Made by a program: the position numbers and the translations under genes
In this document: in pieces, positions 1 to 10,191 of the stretch
Numbering within the stretch: the stretch's first letter is position 1
Layout of the letters: the number at the start of each line of letters is the position of its first letter
Source of the DNA: Ditylenchus dipsaci
Lineage: Eukaryota; Nematoda; Chromadorea; Rhabditida; Anguinidae
Assembly: GCA_004194705.1 (NCBI GenBank)
Contig: SADC01000924.1
Span: forward strand, 124,001 to 188,000
Length of the DNA: 64,000 nucleotides
Direction of reading: 5' to 3'
Notes under the pieces: model-generated
What the model was told of the DNA's origin: nothing
The model's input: only the letters and a program-made list of their open reading frames with translations
Database searches by the model: none

Positions 1-861
1 TGCTAGTCCTAGTAGTGCTTCTTATTTTAAATTTGTACGTCAATTTTTTATAAGCGGTTGTTGAGAAAATAGTAAATTTTTCAAGCACTCGACGCATACT
101 TTAAAAATATCCTTTTGTCTAGAGCATATTGCCATTTAAAAATTTGAATTAGAATTTTTGAGGTTAAAAAGAACTATGGGGTACAAGGTTTTTTATTCTT
201 GTTCCAGCTAACATTTTAAATTTTAGAAAAACAGAGTAGTTGTCAACACAATTGCTTTCGAAATAATTTTCAACACTATCCCTAATTTTGTTACCTTTTC
301 TGCCAACAGCGTAAGTGTTTTCATGATTAAAAAACGATAAATTAACAAAAACTATTTTATTTAAGTTTCTTGGAATAATCCTAGCCAATTACATTGCTTT
401 TATATAATGGTTCTGAGTGCGTTCGATGCTTTGGCTTGTGGAGTCACTTATTCCTTCATAATATTTAGGCGAAAGCACATTTCAAGAACAAAATAAAGAC
501 TGCTCGAGCAACTATAATCAGCAAATATTTCAATTCTCAAAACAATAGTGTACAATGTCATTCGACTATTAAATGAGTTTTAAGTTGTGTTCATGTTTTT
601 TTGTAAATAAATAGAGTATTGAAAAGCAAACTTCTGTAGCCCGAGCCTACTTGGAGCTATGAAACGCAATTTATTTATTTTGATGAAAAGCAGCAATTGG
701 TAGCCGCAGTAATTGATACGAAATTTCGAAAATTGTAATTAATTTTAAAAACAAAAAAGAAACAAAGAAATCGAATAAATAAGCGATCAATACACACGTT
801 AAAATTTAATCAAAAAAAGCTCGAATTGTCGATACGAAAAGTTGAAAAGTGAAAAAACATA
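1..861. other. AT-rich stretch, no gene recognised
   Basis: Both strands have only short reading frames without a recognisable domain. The sequence is AT-rich with many A and T runs. I see nothing that supports a gene, RNA or complete mobile element here. Confidence 0.5.
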
Positions 862-941
862 CCGTATTCTCTCTAATGGACAGGCTCCCCAGAGCGAGCT
901 TGTAAAATAGACGTGCCGGCCCAACTATAGAAATAATACGG
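862..941. mobile_element. Short pogo/Tc1-like MITE (CCGTATT termini)
   Basis: About 80 bp bounded by CCGTATT and AATACGG, each flanked by a TA dinucleotide as expected of a Tc1/mariner-pogo target duplication. The left end continues as CTCTCTAAT, the same subterminal wording as the elements at 23833, 31882 and 11876. It is non-coding, so a related transposase must have moved it. Confidence 0.6.
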
Positions 942-1854
942 TAATGATTTTATGGAGTGAATTTTCAATTTGTAGATTAAGAATCAAGATAAACTTGATT
1001 TACTGATCCAATTGCTGAACCAACTGAGCCAAAGAATTCGATTTTTGTTATTGAAAAGATTGATTCATATTGATTTTATATTAAAATAAGCTAAATGATT
1101 AGTTTTTAGTAAAAAAATTATATAATTATAATTATCATATGATTCAAAAGCTCTTTTTAACACTTGAAGCCGGTTTGTGCTGATGGAGTGTTTTGTTCAA
1201 AATTTCGTGCTGAACAAGATAGGCGAAAAAAAGTTTCAAAAAAGTTCTTTTTTTGCGACTTTTTAGCAGTCCCCATACTCCCGCGCAACACGTTGCGCGC
1301 AAAACAATTTGGCGCAACAAAAGTTAGTGTTGCGCGCAACAGAGTCACGCAACACGTTTCTTGACTGTTGCGCGCAACATATTTTTTGAACAGCACAACA
1401 AAGTAGCGCAACACGCCATTTTGTGCGCGCAACAGTGAATAGCGCAACAACAAACAAATAGCCGTTAACTTCGATTGTGAGTTACAAATAGTTTTTATAT
1501 GACCATTAAACCTCAAGTTGGGTAAGCAAATAGGCATGTGAGCACCCAAGTAACCTATATGATACTCCAACAATAAGTTGAAAACAGGTATTTTCTTTAC
1601 TAACAGTTCGTGGCAGCTACTTTGCATAAAGATAACTTCAATAATTAGGCAAAAATTTTTGAATTAGCGGACGACAATCAAGAACGCACGGGCATGGTAT
1701 TTTAATTTGTCATAAATCATGCATTTTAAATTGAGTATTGTGAGGAAAAAATTCTGGAAATCAATATCCATAACTAAAATTCTCAAGGTCTAAAATGTGA
1801 ACGAGTTCAAAAAAGGTTGGTGGCCTAAAAAGGTTGAAAAATAAGCGCCCCAGC

Positions 1855-2040
1855 TCCATTGAGCGCGCTCGCTCTAATAAGCGATTTACGATAACTCAAA
1901 AATTGCTTGATAAAACGTGATTTTACCACTGTCAAACCATCTTCAGCATGCTCGAATTAGTGCAGAAAATTTGTTTTAAACCCTGAAAACAAAAAAAAAT
2001 TTATCCAAGTGGACGATCACTTGGTTTTGTTGTACCCAGG
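1855..2040 (-). repeat. Repeat family A, partial copy
   Basis: Shares with the copy at 5470-5760 the run from CGTGATTTTACCACTGTC through CATCTTCAGCATGCTCGAAT to a GTTTTAAACCCTGAAAAC tail. It is followed by the family word for a GGTCGTCCACTTGG-like motif (AAGTGGACGATCACTTGG). Only one arm of the hairpin core is present. Confidence 0.6.
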
Positions 2041-2115
2041 TAGTTGTAACCAGGTTGGCAAACTCAAGTAGTGAAGTAGTACCCGGGTAGTAATATTTTT
2101 ATAATGTGAAGAAAT

Positions 2116-2500
2116 TTGAAAATTCATAATGTTTTTTTCATGACCCAACCTCAGTTCTATTGGTTAATCCATGCACCAACTAAACCAAGTGGTCGTCCAC
2201 TTGGATCGAATTTTTTTTACGTTTTTCATGTTCCAAAACCAGTTTTCTGGACTAACTCGAGCATGCTGAAGATGGTTAGTAGTGGTAAAATAGGGTCTTG
2301 TATGGTATTTTTGGAGCATTGGACAACGATTGATTTAACCAAAACTCAAAAAATACCCTACAAAGCGGCATTTAACCACTATCAAACCATCTTCAGCATG
2401 CCCGAAATAGTCTAGAAAACAAGTTTTGAAACATGAAAAACGTGAAAAAAAATTTGATCCTAATGGACGACTAATGGTTTGGTTTGGTCATTCTGGATGA
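2116..2500 (+). repeat. Repeat family A, hairpin copy
   Basis: Contains GGTCGTCCACTTGG, then CGAGCATGCTGAAGATGG, and later its inverted partner CCATCTTCAGCATGCCCGA. The two arms pair across about 120 bp. Other members lie at 1855-2040, 5470-5760 and 60585-60770. Long reading frames through it are chance frames. Confidence 0.65.
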
Positions 2501-2835
2501 GTTTTGAGCGATTCCATATTTTTGTTGCTTGGTTAGGTGGATATCCACATGGAAAGCCTGAAAAACAAATGTCAGTCGAATTGAAAAACAAATGATCCGT
2601 TCATGCGCACAATTGTCTGCCAAATCAGCTTTTCAGTTCAAAAATACCAATTTTGCTACCCGAATCCCGAAATCTTGGGTGGGTACCACCTGGTCTGGCG
2701 AATAGCTTCAAAAATAAAATTCATTCAAATAAAAAACCATGCTGCCGTATCTAAAATCGTGTGGGTAATACGGTTTAAAAATAGCAAAATCCTGATTTCA
2801 GGATTGCTTTTGATTTTGTAAGCCATACTTAAGAC

Positions 2836-3258
2836 TAGGGTGGTGCGGTTACGGTTTATTTTGGATCCGGTTATTTTTTCTCAGACATTTTTATCAAAGA
2901 TTTGACAAAAAATTTTACATTTTGCGGACCCCTAATACTAAAATTTCTTCTTCTTCAAAATAGGATATTAAACGTACAAAAAAATAAACAATAGTTGCAC
3001 TAAAAACACGGTTAACCGAAAGAAATCGGAAAAAAAACCGACCGGTTTTTTTTAACCGTTTTTTTTCCTGATTTCTTTCGGTTAACCGGTTTTTAGGGCA
3101 ACTATTGTTTATTTTTTCTACGTTTAATATCCCATTTTGAAGAGGAGAAATTTTTAGTATTAGGGGTCTGCAAAATGTAAAAATTTCTGTCAAATTTGAT
3201 AAAAATGTCTGAGAAAAAATAAACCGGATCCAAAAATAAACCGTAACCGCACACCCTA
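2836..3258. mobile_element. hAT-type MITE with exact 8-bp TSD (CGGTTAACCG words)
   Basis: Starts TAGGGTGGTGCGGTTACGG and ends with the inverted ACCGTAACCGCACACCCTA. It is flanked by identical octamers CTTAAGAC at 2828-2835 and 3259-3266, diagnostic of a hAT-like insertion. The whole 423 bp folds into a hairpin whose arms are repeated runs of the words GGTTAACCG and CCGGTT. It is non-coding and depends on an external transposase. Confidence 0.85.
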
Positions 3259-4572
3259 CTTAAGACCACCCAAACACTGATTTTTTTACTTTTTATCCCT
3301 TGCAATGTGCAGTATACTGGTCTTTATGCGAAGCGTCAACCATTGGCCGTTTAGTGCATAATTTCGCCTTTTCCAGTAATTTAAGGTGAATATATAAAAC
3401 ATTTTCGTATGGTAGGATGAATTCGGTACGGCATTAAGATGTCCGGCATCGAAGAACAGCAACAATGGGTACAAGAACTCTGACATAATAAACAAATTAG
3501 GTTTTCAGTTCGCTTCAAAGAAAAATAAAAATATTTTAACCTAAGATAGACCTCAAACAGGACAAAAGTACATAAAACAAATCCTAAATACTTGTTGCGC
3601 CCCTCGGTGTTGCGCGCAACAAAATGTTGCGCTGTTGCGCGCAACATGCAAAAAAATGTTGCGCGCAACATTTTAAGGAAATCTGTTGCGCGCAACATAT
3701 TTTTTGTTGCGCGCAACAGAGGTCCGCAACGCGCAACAAATTTTGTTGCGTGTTGCGGGGAAGTATGGGGACTGCTTTTATAAATTCATCGATGGACACT
3801 CTTAGTTTTGGGGTATTTTAGTTATCTGATTGTAATCTTTTATCTGAAAACAACTTTGTGTAGCTAAAGTGCTTACCTGGTGCAGAATTCGACAGGCTTT
3901 CGAAGAAATACAAAATTAGTCGGGTAAGTTGCCGTATTACATGCAAAATATTAGCATTTTTCAAAAATCCCATGAAATACTGAATTTAGTTTTTGCCTAT
4001 AAACACTGAAAAATGACTGTTATCACTGTTTATATTTCAGTACTTTTTGCTGTAGCAAAAAGCGCAGATTCTGCGCATCATTTTAATACCAAAGACGGCA
4101 GAAAATCATAACATAAAGCAGTACCAGGATCAAGAAGCTGGTTGATGACCAGGTTTTTTACGGGTTAATTCGAATTCGCGCCTTTCTTGGCGTTCTGTTT
4201 TTTTAATTTTCACAGTTGGAGACAGATGTTTGAGCTGTTCTCAACATTAACTGCCCCAAATTTCAAAAAAAGAAATTTTTTCTAGAGAAAATACAGAATG
4301 CCAAGGAAGGCGCGAATTCGAGTTAACCCGGAAAAAGCCTGGTCATCAACCAACTTCTTGATCCTAGTACTGATTTATGTTATGATTTGTTTTCAGATAA
4401 AAGATTACAATCAGATAACTAAAATACCCCAAAACTAAGAGTGTCCATCAATGAATTTCTAAAAAAGTCGCAAAAAAAGAACTTTTTTGAAACTTTCTTT
4501 CGCCTATCTTGTTCAGCACGAAATTCTGAACAAAACACTCCCATTAGCAGAAACAGGCTTTTGAGTGTTAAA

Positions 4573-5257
4573 TTTAAGAGAAGGGAGCACTTGAACTCGA
4601 GTCCCCAGTCATTCAGCTTGGGGACCAAGGCAAAAATTTTTCACATTTTTAAATACCAATAATTTTTTGCGAAAAAACGAAGCTTTGAGCACTAGCTTTT
4701 TTTTAATAACTGACAAGTGAGAATTCGCCAATTAGTTTTACAGATTTTTTTAATTCGACATTTAACAAATTTTTTTTTTAAATGACGCAATAAGCATCTA
4801 AAGTGCAGTAAGTAATGTAAACAATCCAAGTAAAGAAGAAAGCTATTGAGGACATCCATTTGCACTTTGCTGGCCCACCTAGCTCTGCATGAACTGATTT
4901 ACTGAACCTTCGAATTTGCAGTATGCTTATGCATATTACTGACCCTAAAATGATTGAATTATTAAAAAATTCGTCTAAAATACATATTTGTCTATATTAA
5001 AAGAATATTCCCGTTTGATTTTCAACCCTTAAAATTGTCAATCGAAATTGGCTTAAACTCTGAATTTCCAGTAAAAAAAATGAGGGAGTGCCCATTTATT
5101 TGAGAGTGTTTATTTTTTAGAGAATATACGTTAACCTGCAAGTTCTTAGTTCAAAATGTTTGGAGCACTTGAACCTAAGCCCCCTTCCCAGTCAAATCAG
5201 ATTGGGGTACCGAATATTTTTTTTTGAAAATTTTGCACTGCACTATTTTTTTCACCT
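4573..5257. other. No gene recognised
   Basis: AT-rich sequence with no supported gene, tRNA or complete element. Only short chance reading frames occur. Confidence 0.45.
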
Positions 5258-5469
5258 GCCCCCGTAGCAATAACGAAAAAATAATCCGCGGATTTTTTCA
5301 GAAATCCGCGGATTAACAAATCCGCGGATACAAATTCGTAGCAATAACAAATTCCTATTCGCGATGAGCAAATCCGTGGATTTCTTCAAAAATCCGCGGA
5401 TTTGTTTATCCGCCGATAGAAATTTTGTCGTTATTGTCACATACCGATTGTCTGATTGTCACATTACGT

Positions 5470-5760
5470 TTTTGGGTCCGAAACAATTTTTCTGTACTAA
5501 TTCGAGCATGCTGAAGTTGGTTTGACAGTGGTAAAATCACGTTTTATCGAGAAATTTTGAGTTATTGCTAATTATTGATTTTATCAAAATCCATTGTTGG
5601 CAAAAACTCAAAAATTTCTCCATAAAACGTGATTTTACCATTGTCAAACCATCTTCAGCATGCTCGAATTAGTGCAGAAAATTTGTTTTAAACCCTGAAA
5701 ACTTTAAAATTTTTTGATCTAAGTGGACGACCACGTGGTCAGGTTCGAGCATGGATTCTC
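5470..5760 (+). repeat. Repeat family A, hairpin copy
   Basis: CGAGCATGCTGAAGTTGG then CAGTGGTAAAATCACG pair with CGTGATTTTACCATTGTC and CCATCTTCAGCATGCTCG about 150 bp later. It ends with AAGTGGACGACCACG, the family signature. It is nested in the element at 5258-6173. Confidence 0.65.
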
Positions 5761-5815
5761 AGGGGTGGTGTAGAAGTTGCTGGTTCGAATCCACCTGGCT
5801 ACACACTTTATTTTT
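5733..5815 (+). repeat. tRNA-derived fragment (B-box)
   Basis: GCTGGTTCGAATCCACC is a near-canonical pol III B box preceded by a GTGGTGTAG-like stretch. No acceptor stem or anticodon arm can be drawn, so I read it as a tRNA-derived SINE fragment and not a tRNA gene. Confidence 0.4.
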
Positions 5816-6244
5816 AACCCCATTTTTGTGTGAAACGTGGCACGTTAAAGTCCAATTTTAGGCCATCCAGTTAGACATCTGACCAGGAGGTATCTACCCC
5901 AGGATGCGGGGTTGGGGTGAGTCAATTTTTGGGCCCTGGATTGATGTGGTTTAGACACAATCTGAAAATTTTTGAAAATTATTTTAGGCTAGAAATAATC
6001 TACGGATTTCTTCAAAATATCCGCGGATATGTTGGTTATTGCTACGAAAAATATCCGCGAAAAAGTTTCAAAAAATCCGCGGATTGTATCCGCGGATTTT
6101 TCGTTATTGCTGACAAATTTCTATCCGCGGATTTTTCAAGTATCCGCGGATTCTTCGTTATTGCTACGGGGGCTGAAGTTGGTACTAGTTCGGTTTATGT
6201 TAGGACGAACTCAAACGTGTTCTTGTTAGTTCCTTTTAAATTTT

Positions 6245-6545
6245 ATATTATAAGTTGAAATAGCGATAAAATTGTGTTATAGAATGAAAATTAAGTAAAA
6301 ATTTGCATAGCTACTTTTTCTATGTGAATTACTCGGCGCCCGGCGCAAATTTTTTCGCATTTTTCTCCCGTCGCCATCTTTTCTGCCATGGCGCCTGTCG
6401 CCGATTTTTTTACAGAAAAGGGGCCAGCGCCCTAGGCGCCGACGCCGTATTCCGATGCCCGGCGGCACTTTTTGAAGAGACCGGCGACCGGTGGTTCGCC
6501 TGGCGCCAATTTTTCGGGCGCACAAGTATGGCTAAGAAAACTTGT
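6245..6545 (+). repeat. Left arm of a GGCGCC-rich inverted repeat pair
   Basis: CATAGCTACTTTTTCTATGT followed by repeated GGCGCC palindromes separated by T or A runs. The same order is found inverted at 9440-9670, with similarity extending outward into the AT-rich flank (AATGAAAAT and GCGAT(A/G)AAATTG). The pair brackets the last recognisable exons of the Na+/Ca2+ exchanger. It may be one large element or two separate insertions. Confidence 0.6.
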
Positions 6546-6572
6546 TTGAATTCGTCCTAACATACGCTGGCC

Positions 6573-7704
6573 TATTCTTGTCAAAGTCTAGCCTAAACTG
6601 TAAAAATTACGGAAAAATGACCCTAAAATACCCCGAAAAGACCATCTTCTGAAGTCAAATTTTTTTTATCAGGAACTGTTTGGAAATGTTTCTTGTATTA
6701 TATTGAGCATATATAGCAGTTAAGGACGTGTTTTTAATTCACTTTTCAGAAATTTGGGGAAGGGGGGAGGTAAACCGAACTGGTACCTAAAGTCTCAAGA
6801 AAAATTTAATCATGTTTACACAAAGAAATTTTTCGTATAAAATGCTTTAGTCCCGCAAGCTGATTTAACTGGGCGGGGGAGTGGTAATGGCTCAGGTTCA
6901 AAGCTATTTTTTGTTTCGGACTACAGGGAAGGTGGGCACTATTCTTCAGCATTGACTATTTTAAATCATCCTGACTCAGGATGAGCAAATGTTCTTACTG
7001 AGTTAGGATGGTGAGCGCCCAATTGACCGTGAAAATTTTCGAGCAATATACGAGAAATTTTACACTTAATTCGGCGCCCACCATCGTGACCCAGGACCAA
7101 TATGTGCTCAACCTGTGTCGGAATGACCCAAAATACCGTATTTTTTCTGATTAATCGACATGTCGACTTATTTTTTGATCAAGCGATAATTGGTAAATTT
7201 CAATTTCGATCTTTAGATTTTCGGTTGAAAATTCGATTTCGAGTTTTTTAAACCTAATTTGAGCCGGTACGTGACAAAGTTTTTTCGGAGACAAAACAGT
7301 CTTGGCCATAATCCTCTCGCAGTCAAAAATCAGTCCTTTGCTAAACTGCCTACTCCAGCAAATCTATGAAAACAGCTGACCCAGCCCTCATACCCTTCAC
7401 AAAATATGAAACAGCCCCAAGCCCAATTTTAGAAAGCCAAACTTCCACACTTGAGACTTTTTGCTTCATAAGATTCCGCAATCCCACACTGATTACAAGC
7501 AAAGCGCGAAAAGAACAGAAATTATCGAAGATATCAAAGCTGCTATATATGCTTAATATAATACAAGAAACATTTTAAACAGTTCCTGATAAAAAAAAAT
7601 TGACTTCAGAAGATGGTCTTTTTGGGGTATTTTAGGGTCATTTTTCGGTAATTTATTATATAATACAAGAAACATTACAGTTTAGGCTAAACTTTGACAA
7701 GAAT
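6573..7704. mobile_element. 1.1 kb element with about 150-bp inverted ends
   Basis: The left end starts TATTCTTGTCAAAGTCTAGC and runs about 150 bp to a CATATATAGCAG. The right end is its inverted copy, from CTGCTATATATGC (about 7538) to TTTGACAAGAATT. Matching internal words include ACCATCTTCTGAAGTCAA and AACTGTTT. It contains no recognised transposase. A plus-strand frame at 7366-7578 encodes nothing I know. Confidence 0.6.
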
Positions 7705-7868
7705 TTAAAAGATTTTAACGCTTAAAGGTGGTGTCCGGGAATTCCAATTTTTGGAAACTTTTTTGACATTTTGTGAAATTCGAAAGTATTTTTGGCAAGG
7801 ATTAGTTTTTTTATACATCGAAAGTTTTATGGTGTTTATGGTGTTTGAGTGGGCTAAAATAGCCTTAC

Positions 7869-8318
7869 CCATTAAAAACAATGCCACACTCGTTGCTAGT
7901 GACCCTAAACATAAAAAGTTTAACAACATCACAAAACATTGCAAATCTACCTGCATGAACATGGAAAACTGTGCCTTGTTTAGCATGATAAATAGCTGCA
8001 ATCGCCCAAGCCACACCGATTCCTAGGAATACATTGACTGCATTGGAGCCTGTTACATTGCCGATGGAAGAATCTGCTGTTTTGTCTTGAACCGCTGCTA
8101 ATTTAGACGCAAATGTGTCTAAATACAAAAATTAAAAACGAAAAATAGACACCGTAAAAAGCAAATTTCACCTGGGATACTTGTGCCCAGAGCCACCAAA
8201 GTTATGGCAGTAACAGTGTCTTTAAGACCGATAGTGCACCCAAACATTGCTGCTACGTCTCCAATCACAGCTGTCAGCAGTCCAATAAATATGATAGCCA
8301 CACAAAAACAGACCCAGC
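7869..8318 (-). CDS. NCX: Na+/Ca2+ exchanger, C-terminal membrane block (3 exons)
   Basis: Three exons splice in frame: 8172-8318, 7951-8118 and 7869-7904. They encode GLLTAVIGDVAAMFGCTIG, TAITLVALGTSIPDTFASK and then GNVTGSNAVNVFLGIGVAWA, ending GSLATSVALFLMG. This is the second alpha repeat of SLC8 exchangers, whose GTSxPD and GSNAVNVFLGIG segments line the ion path. The last intron (7905-7950) is only 46 bp. The donor after 7869 is GTAAGG, but the final exon, which in animal NCX carries an RRRPEIGGELGGP-like segment and the last helices, was not found to the left. The GGCGCC arms and the 1.1 kb element lie where it would be expected. Confidence 0.88.
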
Positions 8319-8349
8319 CTACAGATTTTGTATAAATCATTTAAAAATA

Positions 8350-8897
8350 CAGCGTGGCCCAAATTGGCCGCACACTTGGTTTTGGACAAATTAAGTTTAG
8401 CTTCTTAATCTTGTTGATCTTTTTTTAAGTACTCGCAATGACTCCTCCAACAAGATGACACCAAATTTGCTATAAGCAAGATTCTAGAAAAGCAGTTACA
8501 GATGTATTTCTGAAAATCTCAAAAATTTCAGCCTAACAAAAAAAATTAAATATTGCTCGATGGGATAGTCGGCTATCCGAAAATTGAATGCCTGAATTGA
8601 GATAAACCAAGTGTTCATTTTTTTATCTTTAGTTTTCAATAGAAAAAAATTCAAAATAAATTTTTCAAACCACATGGAGACCAAGGCAACATTTCGAATT
8701 TTTTAGACTTTTAGGTTAAGTTTTCAAGATTTTCAGAAATCCATCCGTAGCTGCTCTTCTATAAATTTGTGTATAGCAAATTTGGTATTATCTTGTTTGC
8801 CGAGTCATTGCGAGTATTTCAAAAAAGATCAACAAAATCGCAAAGCTGTATTTGAAACTATGGCCAAAACCAAACGTGCGGCAAATTCGGGCCCCTG
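8350..8897. mobile_element. Tc1/mariner-like MITE, imperfect long hairpin
   Basis: About 200-bp arms (8350-8560 and 8690-8897) are inverted copies, joined by about 130 bp. Ends are CAGCGTGGCCC and GGGCCCCTG, each flanked by TA. Arms share GCCGCAC and TTGGTTTTGG. It lies in an exchanger intron, between the exons ending at 10192 and starting at 8318. Confidence 0.65.
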
Positions 8898-9439
8898 TAG
8901 TAAATCTATTTACCATGAGCATAATCTGTAGGTGGAATGCATGCAAACAAAAGTTTCCACGGCAAGCACAAAAAGTGCATGAATTTCTGGTCAGAGATGA
9001 CGAGTTTTCTAAAATGATATTTTTAACTACAGTAAACCTTCGATTTAACTTATCCCAAAGGGGGAACGTTAAATGGAGGGTCCACTGTCAGAGGATAGAT
9101 TTTTTGTAAGCATATTAGTTGTTAGAAGCACTTCAGAGCAAAAATCAGCAAAAATTTGCAGATAATAATGCATGTTGAAAAAATAGAAAAAGTTAAATTT
9201 CTTTAGAGTAAGGTTAAACTTAAAAGATTTTTTAGTATAAGCTCTTTTGCTTAAAAGCTCTTAAGTTTTTCTTTTTTTCTTTTGCAACTATTCATGACCA
9301 TTTTTTACATGCCTAAAAGACAATAAATATATTTTATTGACTATTTGGCTTTCGTCGAGAAAAAGAGGCTTTTCAACTTGGTCACCCTGTTGTTTTCACA
9401 AAATTTTGCAAAAAAACGCAGGGGAACCAAGTATTCCTG

Positions 9440-9670
9440 ACTAGAGCCGACTGGGTTGTATACATACTTGTTTGGCCGAAAAAATCGGCACCGAGTCTCT
9501 TAAAAAAAGTGGCACCGGGCACCATGGGAAAAAAGACGGCGCCGGGGAAGAAAACGCGAAAAAATTGGCGCCGGGCGCCGAGCAACTTACATAGAAAAAG
9601 TAGCTATGAAAATTGTTTATTTATTTTCATTTTACATTACAATTTCATCGCTAGATTTATCTTATAGCTG
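9440..9670 (-). repeat. Right arm of the GGCGCC-rich inverted repeat pair
   Basis: On the minus strand it reads CATAGCTACTTTTTCTATGT, then GCTCGGCGCCCGGCGCC and further GGCGCC-like palindromes, matching the arm at 6245-6545. It is in the same intron as the MITE at 8350-8897. Confidence 0.6.
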
Positions 9671-9975
9671 GTGTCTAAAAGTTCCCGATGCGCTACATCA
9701 TAATAATAAGATGTTTTCGTGGCGCTTAAATTTCAATAAAACATTGATCACTGAAAGTGGTGAAGACGCCTGTCAACTTCCTAAAATGACCTCACGAGTG
9801 TTTGGAGCTTAATGGGACTTATCCAAAACAATGAGGCTAAGTTCAATATGCCATTTGAAAGAGGAAAGGCAGGGCTACAAAAAGTATTAGAAGAAAAAAT
9901 ATATGATCCTAACATTGATGAAATATTAGGCTTTGAAAATTCTTTGAAAATAACTTTTCGAACACATATATAATT
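9671..9975 (+). repeat. Dispersed repeat with a coding-like remnant
   Basis: Homologous stretches lie at 17880-18130 and more weakly at 44285-44450, all containing a version of AATGACCTCACGAGTGTTT and GGGACTTATCCAAAA. In this copy a frame at 9812-9973 gives GLIQNNEAKFNMPFERGKAG followed by an acidic stretch (LEEKIYDPNIDEILGF). The wording looks protein-like and the 18 kb copy preserves part of it (LIQNDPAKFNM). I do not recognise the family. A host exon seems unlikely because of the copy number. Confidence 0.45.
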
Positions 9976-10191
9976 GCCGAAAAACCACTGAAAAAGAGGC
10001 GTGGGGCGCTGGCGCCTGACTACATAATTTTAAAAAAGCGCCGAGCGTCCCAACTTTTCCAAAATAAAATTTTAAAAAATTAAGTTTTTGATCGCTCATG
10101 AAAAAAAACCCGACAGTCCAAGTCAGGTGAAATTTTTAATAAATTGATTTAGACTTTTTAGTTGTTATTGCGTTAGTAAGCAAGTTATTAC

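Larger units (their letters stand above)
1266..3775. mobile_element. 2.5 kb element with TTGCGCGCAA palindrome arrays
   Basis: Ends are inverted copies of GCAGTCCCCATACT, flanked on both sides by TTTTA (1261-1265 and 3776-3780), a likely 5-bp target duplication. Inside each end is an array of the self-complementary word TTGCGCGCAA and degenerate forms (about 1285-1450 and 3593-3755). It interrupts the foldback element at 1156-4572, so it is younger. The interior holds two members of repeat family A and a hAT-type MITE. No transposase was recognised and the superfamily is unknown. Confidence 0.65.
1156..4572. mobile_element. Long foldback element, split by a later insertion
   Basis: About 110 bp at 1159-1267 (starting AACACTTGAAGCCGG) recurs inverted at about 4461-4569 (ending TTGAGTGTT). 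Sequence just inside the right arm (4385-4460) is inverted again at 3779-3850, and 4110-4200 pairs with 4290-4380, so 3779-4569 is one side plus centre of a large hairpin. The left arm stops at 1265 and resumes at 3776, the gap being the element at 1266-3775. Without that insertion the foldback unit is about 0.9 kb. No coding capacity was seen. Confidence 0.65.
5258..6173. mobile_element. Non-autonomous element with AATCCGCGGATT arrays
   Basis: The termini are a perfect 20-bp inverted repeat, GCCCCCGTAGCAATAACGAA at 5258 and its complement ending at 6173. The palindrome AATCCGCGGATT or a one- or two-base variant occurs about six times in the left 160 bp and about seven times in the right 170 bp. 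The 20-bp end words (GTAGCAATAACGAA) are also echoed inside. The central part contains a family A hairpin (5470-5760) and a tRNA-like promoter box. No clear target duplication was found, so the superfamily is undetermined. Confidence 0.7.

Noticed and set aside
1157..1627. Minus-strand frame of 156 codons over the TTGCGCGCAA array
   Set aside because: The frame exists because the GCGCGC palindrome array lacks stops. The translation is repeated CCAQQ/ARN-type runs, not a protein.
5258..6173. CRISPR-like array, because of short palindromes at intervals
   Set aside because: Spacing is irregular, units are 12 bp and vary, the context is eukaryotic and the block has transposon-type inverted ends.
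9382..9585. Frame through the GGCGCC arm, and its mirror at 6277-6560
   Set aside because: Low-complexity Gly/Ala/Arg products of the palindromic repeat arms, present in both orientations.
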